A stretch of 64,000 bases of DNA from Pseudovirgaria hyperparasitica. Taxonomy: Eukaryota; Ascomycota; Dothideomycetes; Acrospermales; Acrospermaceae. The first letter of the stretch is position 1, and each line of letters opens with the position of its first letter. Below are positions 21,646 through 35,600 of this stretch, one piece after another. The DNA lies in NCBI RefSeq assembly GCF_010093815.1, contig NW_022985554.1:590999-654998 (forward strand). Direction: 5' to 3'. The notes below the pieces were generated by a model. That model searched no databases and was not told where the DNA came from. It saw only the letters and a list, made by a program, of their open reading frames with translations. The translations under genes were made by a program, and so were the position numbers.

Positions 21646-22664
21646 TCAAGGTATAGCAGCCCATTGCCGAACGAACCAATCGCGAAAGGGCTCAGGTACG
21701 ATGTCTGGAGCTTGATGGTTTAGCCACTGCGATTCATAGTCAAAACGACCCTCGGCTGTGGCCAGTAGATTGTTGAAACGCCATAATTTGGCCGAGTCGC
21801 CATTTATCTGAGCCAAGTTGATCTCATATATGAGTGTCTGAGGGTTGTGCCAGTTGACCCTGAGTTGCCGTCCTATGACGCTGTAAGTCTCGTGTTGACT
21901 ATCAAGCCTACAGTGTCCTTACCTCGAAGTAGCTGCACAAGTTGCGTGAGCTCTGCCACACTCATTCGATCCCCGCGCATTGTCAACTCCGTGGGCCATT
22001 GCTCCATATCCAATGCTCGAACAACGAACCGAGCCAAATCCTTTGCTGATATCATACAGACGAACGCCATGTTTCCAGCGGCATCATATGCTGGCGAATC
22101 AGCACAATTATTTCTGATATTTATCATGTAGTCTCCTTCGTTTGCAATGCCAGACCGCAAGCCCAAGTTGTATTGTATGAGCCCACCAGGGGCGAACCGC
22201 TCGTAGAGAATACCGCAGGTAAAGGTCGTTGTCTCAAGCCACGCACTGTAGGAGTTCAAAAGATATTGGGCAGCACTACTACCTCGATCTAATGGGTCAT
22301 TTCTTACTCTACTGTTCAGTGTGCCTTCATATTCAGCAGGCACGAATCGCCTGACGCGAGTTTGCACTGCCGCCTCGATAAGTTGGAGCTGCTCTGGGCC
22401 TGTCACGGTGGAGATGACCGTATCAACGCCCATTAATGCGTGCTTAACAGAACTGATATCAGAATAGTCGATGACTTGTATCTGATACCCTTGATAAGTG
22501 AGGTGGGGTTTCGCCTGGGTTAACATTAGGTGCAACGAACCTTCTATTGGTGTATCACTCACAGAACGTGACAGAAGCACAAATTGATGGCTCGTATCCT
22601 CCTGCATTATGCTCGCCATGAGGAGAGCTAGACCTCCTGTACCTGCTATGGCGATACGCATCAT
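21646..22664 (-). CDS. NmrA-like / isoflavone-reductase-like NAD(P)-binding protein (2 exons)
   Basis: Exons 22664-21923 and 21872-21646 give 322 residues. The 50-nt intron starts GTAAGG and uses the CATAG acceptor, which is the one that opens the correct downstream frame. The Rossmann fold begins MRIAIAGTGGLALLMA, followed by VLLSRS at the end of the second strand and GVDTVISTVTG. RFVPAEYEG lies at the usual place of the atypical-SDR active strand. The spliced C-terminus (NWHNPQTLIYEINLAQ, RFDYESQWLNHQ) is family-like. Members sense NADP or reduce secondary metabolites; NmrA proper regulates nitrogen genes, but this group is usually just NmrA-like. Without splicing the product would be 28 residues of frame-shifted tail shorter. 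An ORF upstream to 22757 is open, but the fold starts at 22664/22661. Confidence 0.87.
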
Positions 22665-25012
22665 CTTCGAATTTTTTATGGCACCGACCGGATAATTCAG
22701 TAGCGTCAGTAGATGTAGTGTGTTTCTTTCTGACCGAGTCTCTGGCTTATGTCCCATTTATATGACACTTTCGTTCGTATGGTGATATGATACCCTGTAG
22801 GTACCAAGGGTGACACTTTGTGAGTTTGATCCTCGATGCCTTGTTGGCAGCGGCTCAGAATAGGAATGCGGTCAAAATATGACGCTACTGACGTAAACGT
22901 ATGAGGTCCTAGGCTGTTTAGAGGGTGAGGGAGCAGTTTAAAAATGGAATGACATGAATATCAGAGCAAACTTCGGTGATGGGCATGGACAGGGCCGAAA
23001 GAATGCGAATTGGAGGCCACTTGAAAAGTGGAACGACGGAATGAGAATCCCTCACGGCTTCATTGAACCATGAGCTTGACTTGAAGAACGAAGATTGGCT
23101 AAACAAGTGGCTAGGAAAGAAAGCGGCTCAGCTCGAATGAGCATTATACCTAGCAATGATACCTTATCGCCTTGAGTAGTAACACGAGCCTGCAGATGCC
23201 GTAGTCGAGGAACAACACCAATATCCCTGTGCTATATGCGGACAGGATGTAGGTGCTTTAGAATGCTTCTTCTTTCCCCACCGGTGAAGATACCTCCACA
23301 GCGCCAATGAATACACCAATCATCAATGTATATCGTGGGAGCACATCCATAGCCAGACGGCATCGAGAGACTGGTTCCGTGGTGTTGGGCACATTACTAG
23401 CCACATCTTCTTTTGGAAAGAACGAGGCTGATGTCTAGGGAGGTAGAGTCGGTCTCGGGGGCTTCAGCGATTCGGGCGATCCACAGCCACCTTCGAATGT
23501 TTACATCATTGGGTACCATAATTGACTTAGCGACGGGATGAGTAGCAGCAGGGGTCTCAAGCATGTGGCTCGTACTGCCCATGAGTGAATCCTACTACCT
23601 GTCCAGCTGGCCAACCTAAGATGCCGGCAACGCATATGGCTTGAGACACCACATGCCCGTGCGGGGGCCAGCAGCCTTAACGCTCGGTGGTATACAAGAG
23701 AAATCCTTTCGGACGCACGTCTTTTACGGTATAGGATATAAAGGACGCCAAGCCATATCTGCCGCAACCAGAAATAGCACAGTGCGATCGCCAGTCTTAC
23801 GGTCCGTCTAGACTCGAAGTATCTGGACGATACATGACATGTCTAGATCTCGTGATTGGGTCTTGAAAAATGACAATGAGCAACAATGACTTGATGAACC
23901 ATGACGAATGAAATGATGTGATATCTGCTGCCTGAAGACTTGAAATGATTTGAAGGTTGACGCCGCAGCAACACACAATGCCTGAGCGTCTCAACGGCCG
24001 TTAGAGTTTTAGCAATTTGAATTCCAACTGGCGTGCATGTAGACTTGCTCGGCCGAGGTAGAAAGCCAAGAACGGAACGAAGACAGAAAGACCCTGTCAG
24101 AGGGATATGAATCGGCGACGGTGAGAGGGCAGTAAGTAGCAAAAAGAAAGGTAGTCCGAGCTGAATAGGCCTGCAAGTCTTTCGAAGTAGTACACATGGC
24201 GAAGACAAGGCTCTCAACCGGTATCGTGAGCCAGAGTGTCTGCCAATGACTCCCTTAGGATGTGCAGACCCCAACAGATTTGTCGGGAGGTGCCGAGTTG
24301 TTTGGAGAGCAGCAAGGGGCCGGAATATCACAAGACTAAATGATCGACCCCAAACCATAGGTCAAGGAAAGGAAACATGACCGTTCAAAAGAATCAGACG
24401 GGAAAGCTGCCGCGATGTCATGGCGCATGGGGTATGTAGATGTAGCTTTTAGGCTAGGTATGATTGAGAAGTGGAAGCCCGAAGTGAAGTCCGATGCTGA
24501 CGGGCAGTGCAGTTCAGCCGCAATGGAGTGTATTGTTATCCCCTAGTAGCGTGGGTCGCACGTAGGTTGCTTATGCCTGAGGCAGCATATCGCGCCCGCA
24601 AACAAACGCGTAGAAGCAAGTCACAAAGTGACAAGGCTGGACAGGCCAATACATTCACTGATACTCCGTATATGCACGGTAGTTGTGAAGGCTCGAGCTA
24701 CGACCGACAAGTTCTCGTTTGACGCCATCACCTTTTGTGCAGGGCATTATTGTATCGATACACGGGCTTGTCCTATCCGGTGTCTATTTACATGTTTTGT
24801 TGATTGTTAGCTCCAAGTCGCGACTACGTAACTAGATACGCGATGGTCAATGCACTACCACCACCACCGCCAACACCACTCTCTCAACCGGCTCGAGCCG
24901 CCGACACGTACAGCGCACTCTCTGCCACTCGTTCAGACTCCTTTTGAATACACAAACGGTCTTTGTATCAGTCTTCATTACTATCGTACTGTGCATCGTG
25001 TTTTGTATTGAC
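22665..25012. other. Gene-poor divergent region upstream of the homeobox gene
   Basis: 2.35 kb between the NmrA-like gene (-) and the homeodomain gene (+). A 171-codon minus frame (23843-24358) has no motif and no supporting structure. A frame starting at 24843 with a run of prolines could be an upstream exon of the homeobox gene (see findings). Long leaders are usual for fungal developmental regulators. Confidence 0.45.
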
Positions 25013-26840
25013 ATGTCACACGCTTCAGACCCCTCATCGTCCCAACCAGACGCTAGACTGCCCGCATCCTCGATATCACCAACACAAAGCCTTGCATTCG
25101 TGGTACACTCCCCGGATACAGTGCAGAACAACCTTCCACCCGATGTGGACAATAAACCACTGGCTCGTCAGAAACGCCGACGGACAAGGTAAGACTTGAG
25201 TCTCGTCGCAGATTGCAACCTGTACTCTCGAACGCGTTCGATGAATCTTACTAACGCGTGCGTCGGCAACATAGCAAGGAAGACGAGGAAATCCTTAGAG
25301 CAGAGTATGAGAAAAACTCCAAGCCAGACAAAGCGACGCGTCTGGATATCGTGAGTAGAGTGGCGCTCGGGGAGAAAGAGGTTCAAGTAAGCCAGCAGGC
25401 CATGCATTAGCTTGTATAAGCGTCATGCTAACTGCACGTCTTCAGATATGGTTCCAAAATAGACGACAGAATGATCGACGAAAGTCGCGTCCGCAAAATT
25501 CTGATGTTCCGTCATCTGACCGGCTCGACTGCTCCTCGGATTATCAAGACAACATCGAGGACCACAATGAGATTCTCGAAGGCTGTGAGGTCGAGCCCAG
25601 TCTCAATGTGGATGCCCCTAGAACAGAGGAGATTAGAGAGGATGCAGATGCTGAAGATATAACGACAGGCACATCTTCGCAAAGGACTGGTAACGCAAGC
25701 TCGTTCACTCAATTGACGGACTCACAACCTACGTTCTCCTCCCAAGGTAACCAATTTCCTCTAAACAGACCCTCCGGATACATTGCGAACCGAAGGAGTG
25801 CATCGTTTGTGAAGATATTCGAGGATTCATCTTCATCTCAGCCAACAACGGAAACGCATAAAACCGAAACGTCACAAGACTCGCGTCCCTTGCCACGCTC
25901 CCGTTCCTTTGTACGTCTATCCATGACTGCTGATGGCCAGGCGAAAGTTGTAACGGACGCCGATCAATCGCCGTCGCCTCCAAGACCGCAAGCTTCTTCC
26001 ACCACACCTACAGAGCGAAGCGGATCTCTGAGACGGAGCTACAGTGCTGCCGGCCTCCACGAGCGGTTTCAAGACGAAGAAGATCTCAGTCCTGCACCTA
26101 AATTACTGAGGACGACTGGCTCCCACGGCAGATCTCGTGATTCGCGTACATGGGAGTTCTGGTGCGACAGCGATGCCCGCAAAGCTCTTGCCAACCAGGC
26201 CGATCAAGAAGGTAAAGGATCAGCTGCAAATGCCATCAGTCTGATTCGGGCAAATAGTAGTGGCGCGTTACGCTCAACGCCTTCGAAAAGGAATATGATG
26301 TTGGCAAAGCAGTCATCGAGTAGGGGAGTCAAACCAGATGGGAAGAAGATTGGTGGTCCAGGCTTAACCCGGTTTTCAACGGCACAGGGCCGCTTGCACA
26401 TGCAGTCCAGGCAACCAGACTTGACCAAAATGAAATCTAAGAAGAAGAAGGACGATGAATCAGAGGAAATCGAAATACTGAACACCGAATCCGACAAGGA
26501 AAATTGGGAGCCTAATGATGTCCAAACAGCCCTTGGCTCGACCGAAACACGTCGTCACAATCAGGTATCTTCCGGCAGACGACCGCTTGGCGAAAACACG
26601 ACCATCATGAGTCAAAGCAGCAGTCTAGGCTCCATGATGAGACGTGAGCGAAAACCGAAGAGTCAACTAGGAAACAAAAGCATAGATGCCGAGAATATGG
26701 ATCCCGAGGATGACGAAGAAATTGCTCAATTCATGGGCAGCGCGAGACCAAGCAGCCCAAGAGCAAGTAGCCTCTCGAGTGGCGAAGATATGTCATGTGT
26801 TCAAGGCTTGCTGAAGTTAAGTCAAGGGAATTGGCGGTGA
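25013..26840 (+). CDS. Homeodomain transcription factor, YOX1/HbxA-like group (3 exons)
   Basis: A nuclear DNA-binding regulator. Exons 25013-25188, 25275-25386 and 25446-26840 give 560 residues; introns are 86 and 59 nt. The homeodomain spans about residues 52-111: basic N-terminal arm RQKRRRTS, helix 1 EDEEILRAEYEKN, helix 2 ATRLDIVSRVALG and recognition helix EKEVQIWFQNRRQNDRRK. W98, F99 and N101 (homeodomain 48, 49, 51) are intact, and both introns fall inside the homeodomain, supporting the splice choices. The remaining ~450 residues are disordered with Ser/Arg motifs (RSASFVKIF, RSYSAAGL, RSRSFVRL) that may be phosphosites. Fungal members of this group control cell cycle or conidiation. 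The start is uncertain: the frame is open upstream without an ATG, and an extra 5' exon from 24843 is possible. Confidence 0.87.
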
Positions 26841-29476
26841 CCAGATTTGAGAAATGGTGTATCTGGAGATGAGGATCGGTCCGAAATGGCATAACGTGGC
26901 GTATACATGGTGTTGAGGTCTGCGTAGTTTTGGCCCCATTAGTTGGATTGATGGCGAGGTGCATTCCTAAAATCGACATGGCGTAAGTAGTTGTATATCA
27001 CTATACATTACTTGATTCTTCCTCTTCTTATCTTTCTCTCCCGGCATGTATCGACCGGGCGTGCATTACACCGTGGGAACGTCGCAACGTATACTCGACC
27101 TTCAACTCCACATACCGTTAAACACAAAATTATAAATTCATTCGAGGCTATGGCCAAGACCAAGCCTAGTTTGGAGGTTAGCTCTGCAGTGAAAGAAAGG
27201 CCTGCACAGCCACCGCCTTGCCGACCCCACGCCCAGCCTATCAGCCTTAGCGCCTAGCCCCACGGACAATGATCCCATTTCAGACCCTAACAAACGGAAG
27301 GCAGCAATAACCGAAACGGCCGATATACATCACATCAGCCTCACTGACTTTGATCAGTGCCCCTGTCAGAAGGATGCTTGGCGTCACTAGCCACTGGTTC
27401 GTAGGATGCCTGACCCCTGATGCCTGATTTCTGATGCATGCTGCCTGGTCTCTCTGGCTGTAAGGTAATTATGATGAGCTCATTGCTCACCTCTCACCCA
27501 CATCCACGGCACGAGCAATCCTTCCCGCTGGCTGGTGAAATATACATCACCCATCCTCGATACGGCCGCACTATACACCAGCCACATCTCCAGCTGAGCA
27601 CCATGGGTGGCAGAGGCAGGATCGCATTCCTGGCCGTGCACGGCCGGAGTGTGTATTTCACTCGCACATCCTTTCGGAGCCCAACGTCTACTTTTTCTCG
27701 TTTGATAATTTGGGGGGATCAAAGCATAGCAGGCGCATGGTGTAGGAGTCATATCCTGGTCTCACGTTACTTACTACATAGTCACTTGTTTCATGGCGGT
27801 AGTTGCGCTTGGTGTGTGGCGTCCTATATGCATGCATGCATCCAGGATGGTTCGGATCGCAAAGCTGGATATGCATCAGTTCTAGCCACAGCTTCACGAC
27901 GCGAGGACATACCAATCTAATCCATCGCTCGAGTCGGACTGTGGTGCAATCCGCGACATCTGCTGCCTGCGTCTCGGATCAATGTCAGACTCAGTTAGGC
28001 ATCGTCGTGGTTGGGCAGCAGGCACACTCACCTCACTGGGCATTTTTTTCAGGACGAGATAGAGGCCCGAATACCTCGCTTTGCACTTGGGGGCGTATAC
28101 CTTAGACATCATACCATCACCACTGAAAGCCTGTGCCTGTGCGAAGGAGTTGTGTTGCGTCGTTCTTTGCGTTGCGTCATAGCCATCGGATGGTTCAGGG
28201 GTTAGGGTTGGTTCTTGCGAAACCACACACGGCACGGGACAATAGATGGCCCGACGACAACGTCCGACATACGACAAATCCGCTTTCAATGAAAGTTGTT
28301 GCCGTGGCTCTCTTTCTATCGCTGCACATACATGGCGCTGAGATCATAGCCTCTTGCCCCACACTCACGTCCACGCCAGTCCCACGTTTCGTCTTGACAA
28401 ATATATTTCTTTACATGGTGCATCTCATTCATGCCCTCCCGTATTTCATGCGTCGTGGTTCATCTGGCAGTCAAATTTCTGCCCCCGCTCTCTCTCTCTC
28501 TTATCTCCTTCTTCCACGCCTGAACAGGAGGGTTGTAGATCTGGTCTTAATAGTTGTCAAAACACCCTTACGGAATCTACAGATGTATCATATAGGCTTA
28601 CTATACGGGGGACAAGGGTCATCTAGTCTCGCCTGATTGTAAGCCCGTCAGATGGAATAGACTGAGTGTACATACGTACCTTGTCAGTATTAGCCATCAC
28701 ATGACGAGTAAGACCGTCTGCTGTCTTGGGAGTTTTGTAAGGCGCGTAATGAAGGTTTCTGAGGAGATGGATGGGAATGATGTGCGTGATGATACAGGGT
28801 TGAGTGAGTGAGTGAGTGAGTGAGTGAGTGAGCGACTGCACGCTCGTCGAATTGTAAATCTTGGATATTATGATGGAATGGAAATGAGTATGAATGGTGA
28901 AGAGGTTTTGATGTACATGCCACCACCGTCGATTGTTAGACATACATCTAGGTAAGTAGGTAGGTAGGTAGGCACTGACTGAGTAGTCAACGTTCAGAAG
29001 GCCTGACGGTTACGCTACTTCTATGATACGACAATAGTCTTTGAGATCAGGTTTTTCGTGGCTGGTGATAGTGCCAGTGGGGAGATCAATGAATGATAAC
29101 AATAATTGTAATACTATGCAGCAGCAAAAGGAGGGGTCTTTGGTGGGTTGAGTCTCATGAATTGATTTGTCTTGCTACCAGCGCTCAAAGCAGCTCTCTC
29201 ACTAAGCTATGCTCTACAAAGAGTACATTTCGAATATAAACATGAAAATATTCGCCCTCGACCGGGGAGCTAATGTTAGAACTATACATATAAACGTAGG
29301 CCAGTTTTGTATACTGCAGCCCAACCAAGTCATGCCTGAACGCTTTGCAAGATTATGCTTTACTTGCCCAGTATTGCTTGCTCCGTGATGCCATTCTCCC
29401 CACTAATGTCCGAATCCCAATGCAGATACTTGTTTATGCTATGTTCATAATGCCTGTCCATACTCCAGAGCTCTCC
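26841..29476. other. Gene-poor convergent region
   Basis: 2.6 kb between the stop of the homeobox gene and the stop of the SREBP gene. It contains the (TGAG)8 microsatellite at 28801-28832 and a TAGGTAGGTAGGTAGG run near 28955-28970. A 160-codon plus frame (27438-27920) and a 167-codon plus frame (28133-28636) lack motifs and are probably chance. Confidence 0.45.
28801..28832. repeat. (TGAG)8 microsatellite
   Basis: Eight uninterrupted TGAG units, followed by a degenerate unit. It lies in the convergent intergenic region 3' of the homeobox gene. Confidence 0.95.
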
Positions 29477-32400
29477 CTACACCGTGAAGCCCACCCCGCT
29501 AGTCTCATCATCCCCACTGACATATCCGTCGTCACTTTCTGTCTTCTCCCCCATCCCCGTGAAGACTTTACTCAGACGCACGCATTTCTCGATGATTTCT
29601 CCTCTGATCTCCCTACTAAACCCACTCTTGCGGCCCGTTTCTCGTCCAACCCACAGGCGTAGCAGGCTGGCCAATCGCTCTAGGCCTTCACTACTGTCTG
29701 CCAATAGCTCAAAGTCATTGCTGAATGAAAGGAGAATTTTGTATGCAGCCACGAAGCTGAGTAAGGAAAGCGTGTACTCGTTGAGCAGGTTGGTGCGAAT
29801 CGGGAAGGTTGCGCGAATGCGCGCTTCGACTGATCCTGTTGCTTTGCTTGCTTCGGCGAGAGATAGGCAGCGGGCCATGGTGAGGGCTTTGATAACATCG
29901 GACGAAACAGGTGCCGTTCCGACGACATTCATGAGTGGTCCTGCTGCTGAACTGGACTCCGAGAGCTTGAGTGGGACGGCATTGAAGGCAGTAGCGACCT
30001 CTTCGTCTCTGTTACTGTCCAGCAGAATGGACTTGGCGACCAACGCACGCACTTGTGCACCTGAATTAGGAGGTGCCGTATCGACCGCGAGTTTCAGGTC
30101 CTCAGTCCAGGTGCTGTCCTTATCAAACGAGTCGACGAGTGCGCGGTTCAAGATCAGGCCTGACCACCACGCAGCCAAAGCATCGAGTGGTCCTGAAATA
30201 GCAAAGTCTTCGAGAACGCTGTCAAGACTCAGGTCGACATCAGTATTCTCGCCGCTTGGTTTGTTCCAGGCAAGGTTGTATGCGCGTTGAATGAGTGGAT
30301 GGACAAGAACATCGTCACATTCGATGTCGAGCAAGGCCGCAAGATGAGTAGGCAGCCGCTCGCTATCGACAATCTCTGCCCGGCTGGTCATCATCCTGTG
30401 CTCGGCTCGAGCCTGGTTCCAGTAGTGACGCGCAAGCTTCGCACTGATCTCTTCGAATTTATACCAGGCGCCGATCTTCGTGTTAGCTACTTCCCAGAGA
30501 AGGACGCGGATGTGCAATGCTTTGAGCATTAGTCGGCCAGGGGTATCTGGCAGAGTGCCTGAGGCCATGAGAGTCAATATCAAGCGTCTCACGTTGATTT
30601 CTGCATCGCCTCCAGTCAATTGTGCGTCCAAGGCGATGGACCAGGCCTTTACTCGTCCTTCCTCCTGCTCCCTTGTGGCTCCAGTCAAGAAGGCATAGCC
30701 CTGCCAACCAATAAGGTGACGCGTGCTCAGCTTGCATATCTTGAGACCAAGAGCCGTAATCTCCGCCAAAAAGCTGTGCTGTGGTACCCATATTGACTGG
30801 ACGGCTGTGAGCCATGCTTGGCAGCGTAGCTCAACAGGTGAGGCAAGCGACAGAGTCGGCGTGACTCTCGTGATAGTAGAAGGAGCTTTCTTGGACTTTG
30901 GCTTGGACGTGAGGATGGGCCAAGCAAGATACATCAGCGCGAAGATAACCAAAACGAATTTAAACAGAGGCAGAACGTTGCCAGGTCCATTGGAACCAGT
31001 GACAGGTGGTATAGATATGGTTGCCCATTCTCCAAAAAGCTCGACCGGTAAGCCAAACAAAGATTCTGTCTTGGTGTCTTCATTTGACTCCTTACGCTCT
31101 GCTAGACCTTCTAGAATCATCAACCCTGCGAATGAACCAATCATTATCTTGTTCATGAAACCGCCACCGCCACGACCCTGAACCATGGGTGGTTGGCCAG
31201 CCATATTCTGCCCCGGAGGCGGATTCAGATAGCTACCGTAGGGCGTAGACGCATAGTGAGATTGTGCTTTATTGCGACGATGGAGATTGGCCATACTCTC
31301 CGGTACTGGTATCATACCCTGGGGTGTGGCCTGAGCGGACGCGTGAAGTGATGATGAAGATCCAGTAAAGGTGTCTTCTGAATACCTAATTCCACTATCT
31401 GCCATAGCCATCGTAGCCATGCCCATAGACCTTGTCATTGCGAGCTTATTGAAATTGTCAAGCCGAGTCTTGTAATCCGCAAGCTCATCATTGAGGCGCT
31501 TGTTTCTTTTCTCAAGATGCCGAATGTACTCGGTGGCCTTTGCAAGAACTGTTGCTTTGTTCAATTTGTGAGCAGGAGTGAGGCCCTCAAGATCCTCTGG
31601 ATCATCGTCCTCCAATGTTCCGTTCGGACGGGACATAACACGCAAACTGGGGACACTATCTCTCAATGCCGCGATCTTATCATTCAGATTTGTTCTATAT
31701 CGCTTCTCGATCATGTTGTGAGCTGTTTTTTTCACTGGCTCTTGCCTGTCTGATGAATCTTTTTCCTCATCAGAAGTAGAAGCCTTGCGTTTCTTCCTAT
31801 TGAACTCCGGGCGGGCAGGTTCAGGGGAAGACTCAGATCCTGCAGATCCTGAAGTGACCGGAGTGGGGTTGAACTTGACTGCAGATGGCGATGTCTCTGA
31901 TGAGGGTGTCGTACCTAGCTTAAACTGACCGGCGGCTTTGCTCATGGTTTCGGCATTTAAAGGACCAGTATTGCTAAGGCTAAATTGGGAACCATTTTCC
32001 CATGCCAACGGTTCCAGGTACGTGTCATTTGGAAAGCCGTGGAGATCTCTTGATGATGCAGGAAGAGAAGAGTAGTTGAATTGGTAGCCGGACGAAACAT
32101 CTAGGTTTGATCCAAAGTCGAAGGAATGCTCGTTCCGAACACTACTGCGGTCGAGGTGATGTGTGTCTGGAGAGTGACTGCTTCTTTGCAATGTATGTGA
32201 GTCTGATTGACTGTTTTGGTCGGGAGAAGTTCCTGGATCAGTCTGGAGAAGACTTGGTGTGTCTACGGAATTCGAAGAAAGGCTCTCCGGTCCTGGCTCC
32301 CAACGCATCCATTCTTCCCAATTGCTTTGGGCGAAATGAGACCCAGATCGTGCCAACATGGCAGAATCTTCTGCGGCAGTGGAATTCATCCATGGTGCTG

Positions 32401-32639
32401 CGTTGAAGGACGGAAACTCGCTAGACATGTTGGGGTCCTCCATACTATCAGACTTGTTGGCCGTGGTCAAACCTTCACAATCCTCCTCTACAGGCGAGTC
32501 GAGATCCTCGAAGTCACCAAATAGGCTGATCTGTTCAAACATATTTCGTTAGCCACCAGAGCTATCAAACCTCTTTACGTCTACATACGGACGTCTGCTC
32601 GAGGTCGGCATCCTCGTCAGCGGGATCGAAAAGCATCAT
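29477..32639 (-). CDS. srbA: Fungal SREBP, SrbA-like bHLH membrane-bound transcription factor (2 exons)
   Basis: Sterol-regulatory-element-binding protein: an ER-anchored precursor whose cleaved N-terminal part activates ergosterol and hypoxia genes. Exon 1 (32639-32589) encodes 17 residues; a 58-nt intron (GTATGT...GCTAACG...ACAG) leads to exon 2, 32530-29477, total 1034 residues. The bHLH-leucine zipper spans about residues 284-363 (AHNMIEKRYRTNLNDKI, loop, ATVLAKATEYIRHLEKRN). It carries the Tyr in EKRYR that distinguishes SREBPs from other bHLH proteins. A Ser/Pro-rich acidic N-terminus precedes it. Two TM segments form the hairpin: about 476-493 (IMIGSFAGLMILEGLAE) and 540-560 (FKFVLVIFALMYLAWPIL). 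The long C-terminal domain corresponds to the fungal SREBP regulatory region. Length is normal for SrbA. The symbol is by analogy with Aspergillus. Confidence 0.93.
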
Positions 32640-35600
32640 GTGTACAGAGCTGTATTTGGGCCAATATCGAGGGGTCAAATGAGCGACACAAGAGTTCTCG
32701 ACGGAGGGAAGAAAGTGTAGTAGCATGCATCAATGAGAGGGCTTACCAAGAAGAATATGGATCATGCAAGGGGATGCATAATAGTATGGAACGAACAGCT
32801 GAAGCAAAGTCGCGTGTTTTCCCAAGAGTACTAGGATGTCAAGGGCTTAATCCAGAACGGACCATGCAGAAGCGATGACAAAGGCAGGGAGTTGATTGAA
32901 GAAATGGGGTTAGAAGACACAAAAGGGAGCAGCGTCCGCGTCCAGTCTGATAGTTTGTGACCGGGGTTGGCAGGGCAGATACTGTAGAACAGCAGACACC
33001 TTCAGTCAGACGGAAAAGAGACAGAAGAAGACGGCTGGTGGCGTAAGCGTGTGCGCCAGGGTATATGAGGTCGTTGTGCGAGATGATGTGAATGGAAATG
33101 TGTACGTGGACGTTGGTGAGAGAGTCAGAGAAGCAGAGAGTCAGAGATCGTGATGTTCGAGGGTTCATGGGCGCCATCCGGTCCGGCAGCCCTTGCCAGA
33201 ACCTTACCCGATCCGTCAAGATGGCCTGATGTCGAACCACTTTTGCGCCGAATTCCAGGGTCTGTCAATGCTAGCGTAGCTTCTACTACAGTAGCTGGGC
33301 ACCGACGACCGATCATAGCACGTGAGCGGTCAGCCCTATACACATCATTCATGGATATATAAAGGTTGTCGACGTTATAGTATTGAGAGGTGTCGTTTTT
33401 GGCAATGTGATCCTAAATTATTGCTGCGTATTCATGTGTTGCGAATCGAGCACGGACCGGAAGTTCAAGCTCTCAGCCCAGCATGTACTTATAGGTATCT
33501 CTAGAATCGTAGTATCGTCTTTACGAACACATAGTCACTGTCGAGGTACGTTATGAGATGTGAGGTCATGTGTGCCTCTTACCTTGCGTTACAGAAGAGT
33601 GTTGCCGTCAGATGAAGCTGCTGCTGCTCTGGTTCACAGAGCTGTGCAGTAATGAAATTGTAGCTAAGCCACGACGGCATAATGCTGCTCTGCATGCCAG
33701 GGAATGTACTGTTAATGATGCGTATCTTTGCATCGGTTCGCCTCGTCAGACTAAATACCTTGTGGTCACCCCGTATATGCACATGCAAGCATGGTCCATG
33801 AGGTGGATGAGCCTCGAGATCACCGAACCGAACCCCTCAAGCGTCTAGTTAAGTGTCTGCCTTTGTCTTGCCACATTTGACGTTTGTTAGCTTTGTTCTG
33901 TATCGATATGATAAGAGAATAGCGCCGGCAAGGTCTTACGCGGTCGGACAAGCTATATATGCTGCTATGCAGGTTTACGCAAGTGCCAAGCGACTCGCAT
34001 ACATATATTAGAACAACCTGACCTATTCGCCATATCACTAGGAGTGTTGTAGAACCATCAAAGATCTACAAATGGCGGTCTTTTACGAAGACATCTTCAT
34101 TTGCTGTTTACCAAGCACCGTAGTTAAGATTGCGAAGCGTATCAAAAGCCTAGCCGTCGACGCCGTCTGTAAGACAGTAAGACTGGTAGCTTGTCATATA
34201 CCGTACATCCCTCTCCTCTGCACCGTTGCCCACGCCGCAACAAAATCAGTACCAGATTCCACAGTCGGCGTAGTTGCATCACTCGCCGGATCGCCCATGC
34301 TTTATTGAGAGCTGCAAAGCACATATACGTTGCAGCAGTGTGCTGTACCTTCGCTAATGTCACTTTGTGCAACCTTAAGCACTGCATTCCTGTAGATTAG
34401 AAGGGGCGGTCTCGCTTCGAGCGATATTATATGTCGCTTAGATCGATATTTGAATGAACTCCCGCGTGTTGATCGACTTCCTCTGTGGTATTACCTTGTG
34501 CGACAGACCGCGAAGCTTTCGACGAACGATAAGACCGCATAGGCGAGATGGTCGGCAGCTGGGTCAAGCCTTCGCCTCGAATATCCCACTGCGTAGTACA
34601 ATGTGCACCTCGTGTGTATCGATCTCGATCATTAGCGGGTGGCGACTCTTATCGATTGTCAGACACTACCTCGTCGACGTGTGACAGAATCTTGTAGAAC
34701 TAAAGGTATCGCCATCCCTACTAGTTGTAAGTGACATTATGTATCTCCCGAAAGTCTCCGAGATAAGCAAAAGTAAATCAAACCAGGTAGATATCTGTCG
34801 ATCCGTTCGGGATTTTGAGCTCCATGTGACAAGACACAAGGCGCAATTCCTGTCTGCTTCAAGACCTGATAGGTACGGAGAAGATCATCAGTAGCGAACA
34901 AGAGATGCGATTCATATATCACAGGTGGTAGTGACATCATTCACCAAGAGAGATTAGGGTACAGAATGTGTCAATTCGACAAGATTCGAAAGAGAGCGTA
35001 GCAGGAAACTTCAAGCGCCTTTTCGGCACTCGACGACGCTAACAAGCCTTAATGTGTATGGGTAAGGTGCCGCATCGATAATGATCCAGGGGGAAGAAGA
35101 TTTCTTCTTCAGTAACGATGTCCGAAAGGGAGCATGGATGTTGTGTTTAAGATTACTCAGTTCCAATTAGTATACAATGAGAGAAAATGTGCTTGCGCCG
35201 CACGAGATCCAGAGGTAACGAATTTAGCGCCGAAATAAACTGGTTCAAAGGTTGATTCTTGAAAGCTGTTCACCGGGTACAGCGAAGTTTAGTGCGTACC
35301 TAAGTTGATTAATAGACGGAGGAAAAGAGGACACTAAAAGAGCCACTCCACGTGGCTTCACCGTCATCGTCAGTCAGGCTGGAGTTGGAACGTTTACGGC
35401 CCGGACGGGTATCGTCAGGCTTGGATTGCTCCAGCTTCGCTGAGTTTCTTGCCATTCATTGGCTGATGCTCTCTTCGTAGACAATAGTCCGCGGCTGATA
35501 TGGTTCACGGCACAGCACATTTGGACCGCGCTTCATTTTTGACAGCAACCACCTGCGCAACACAACAGCTTTGTGCGTGCCTGTCCAATATTCCGTAACA

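Noticed and set aside
23843-24358. 171-codon minus-strand frame
   Set aside because: Composition like random reading (Arg/Leu/Ser/His), no motif, poor start context.
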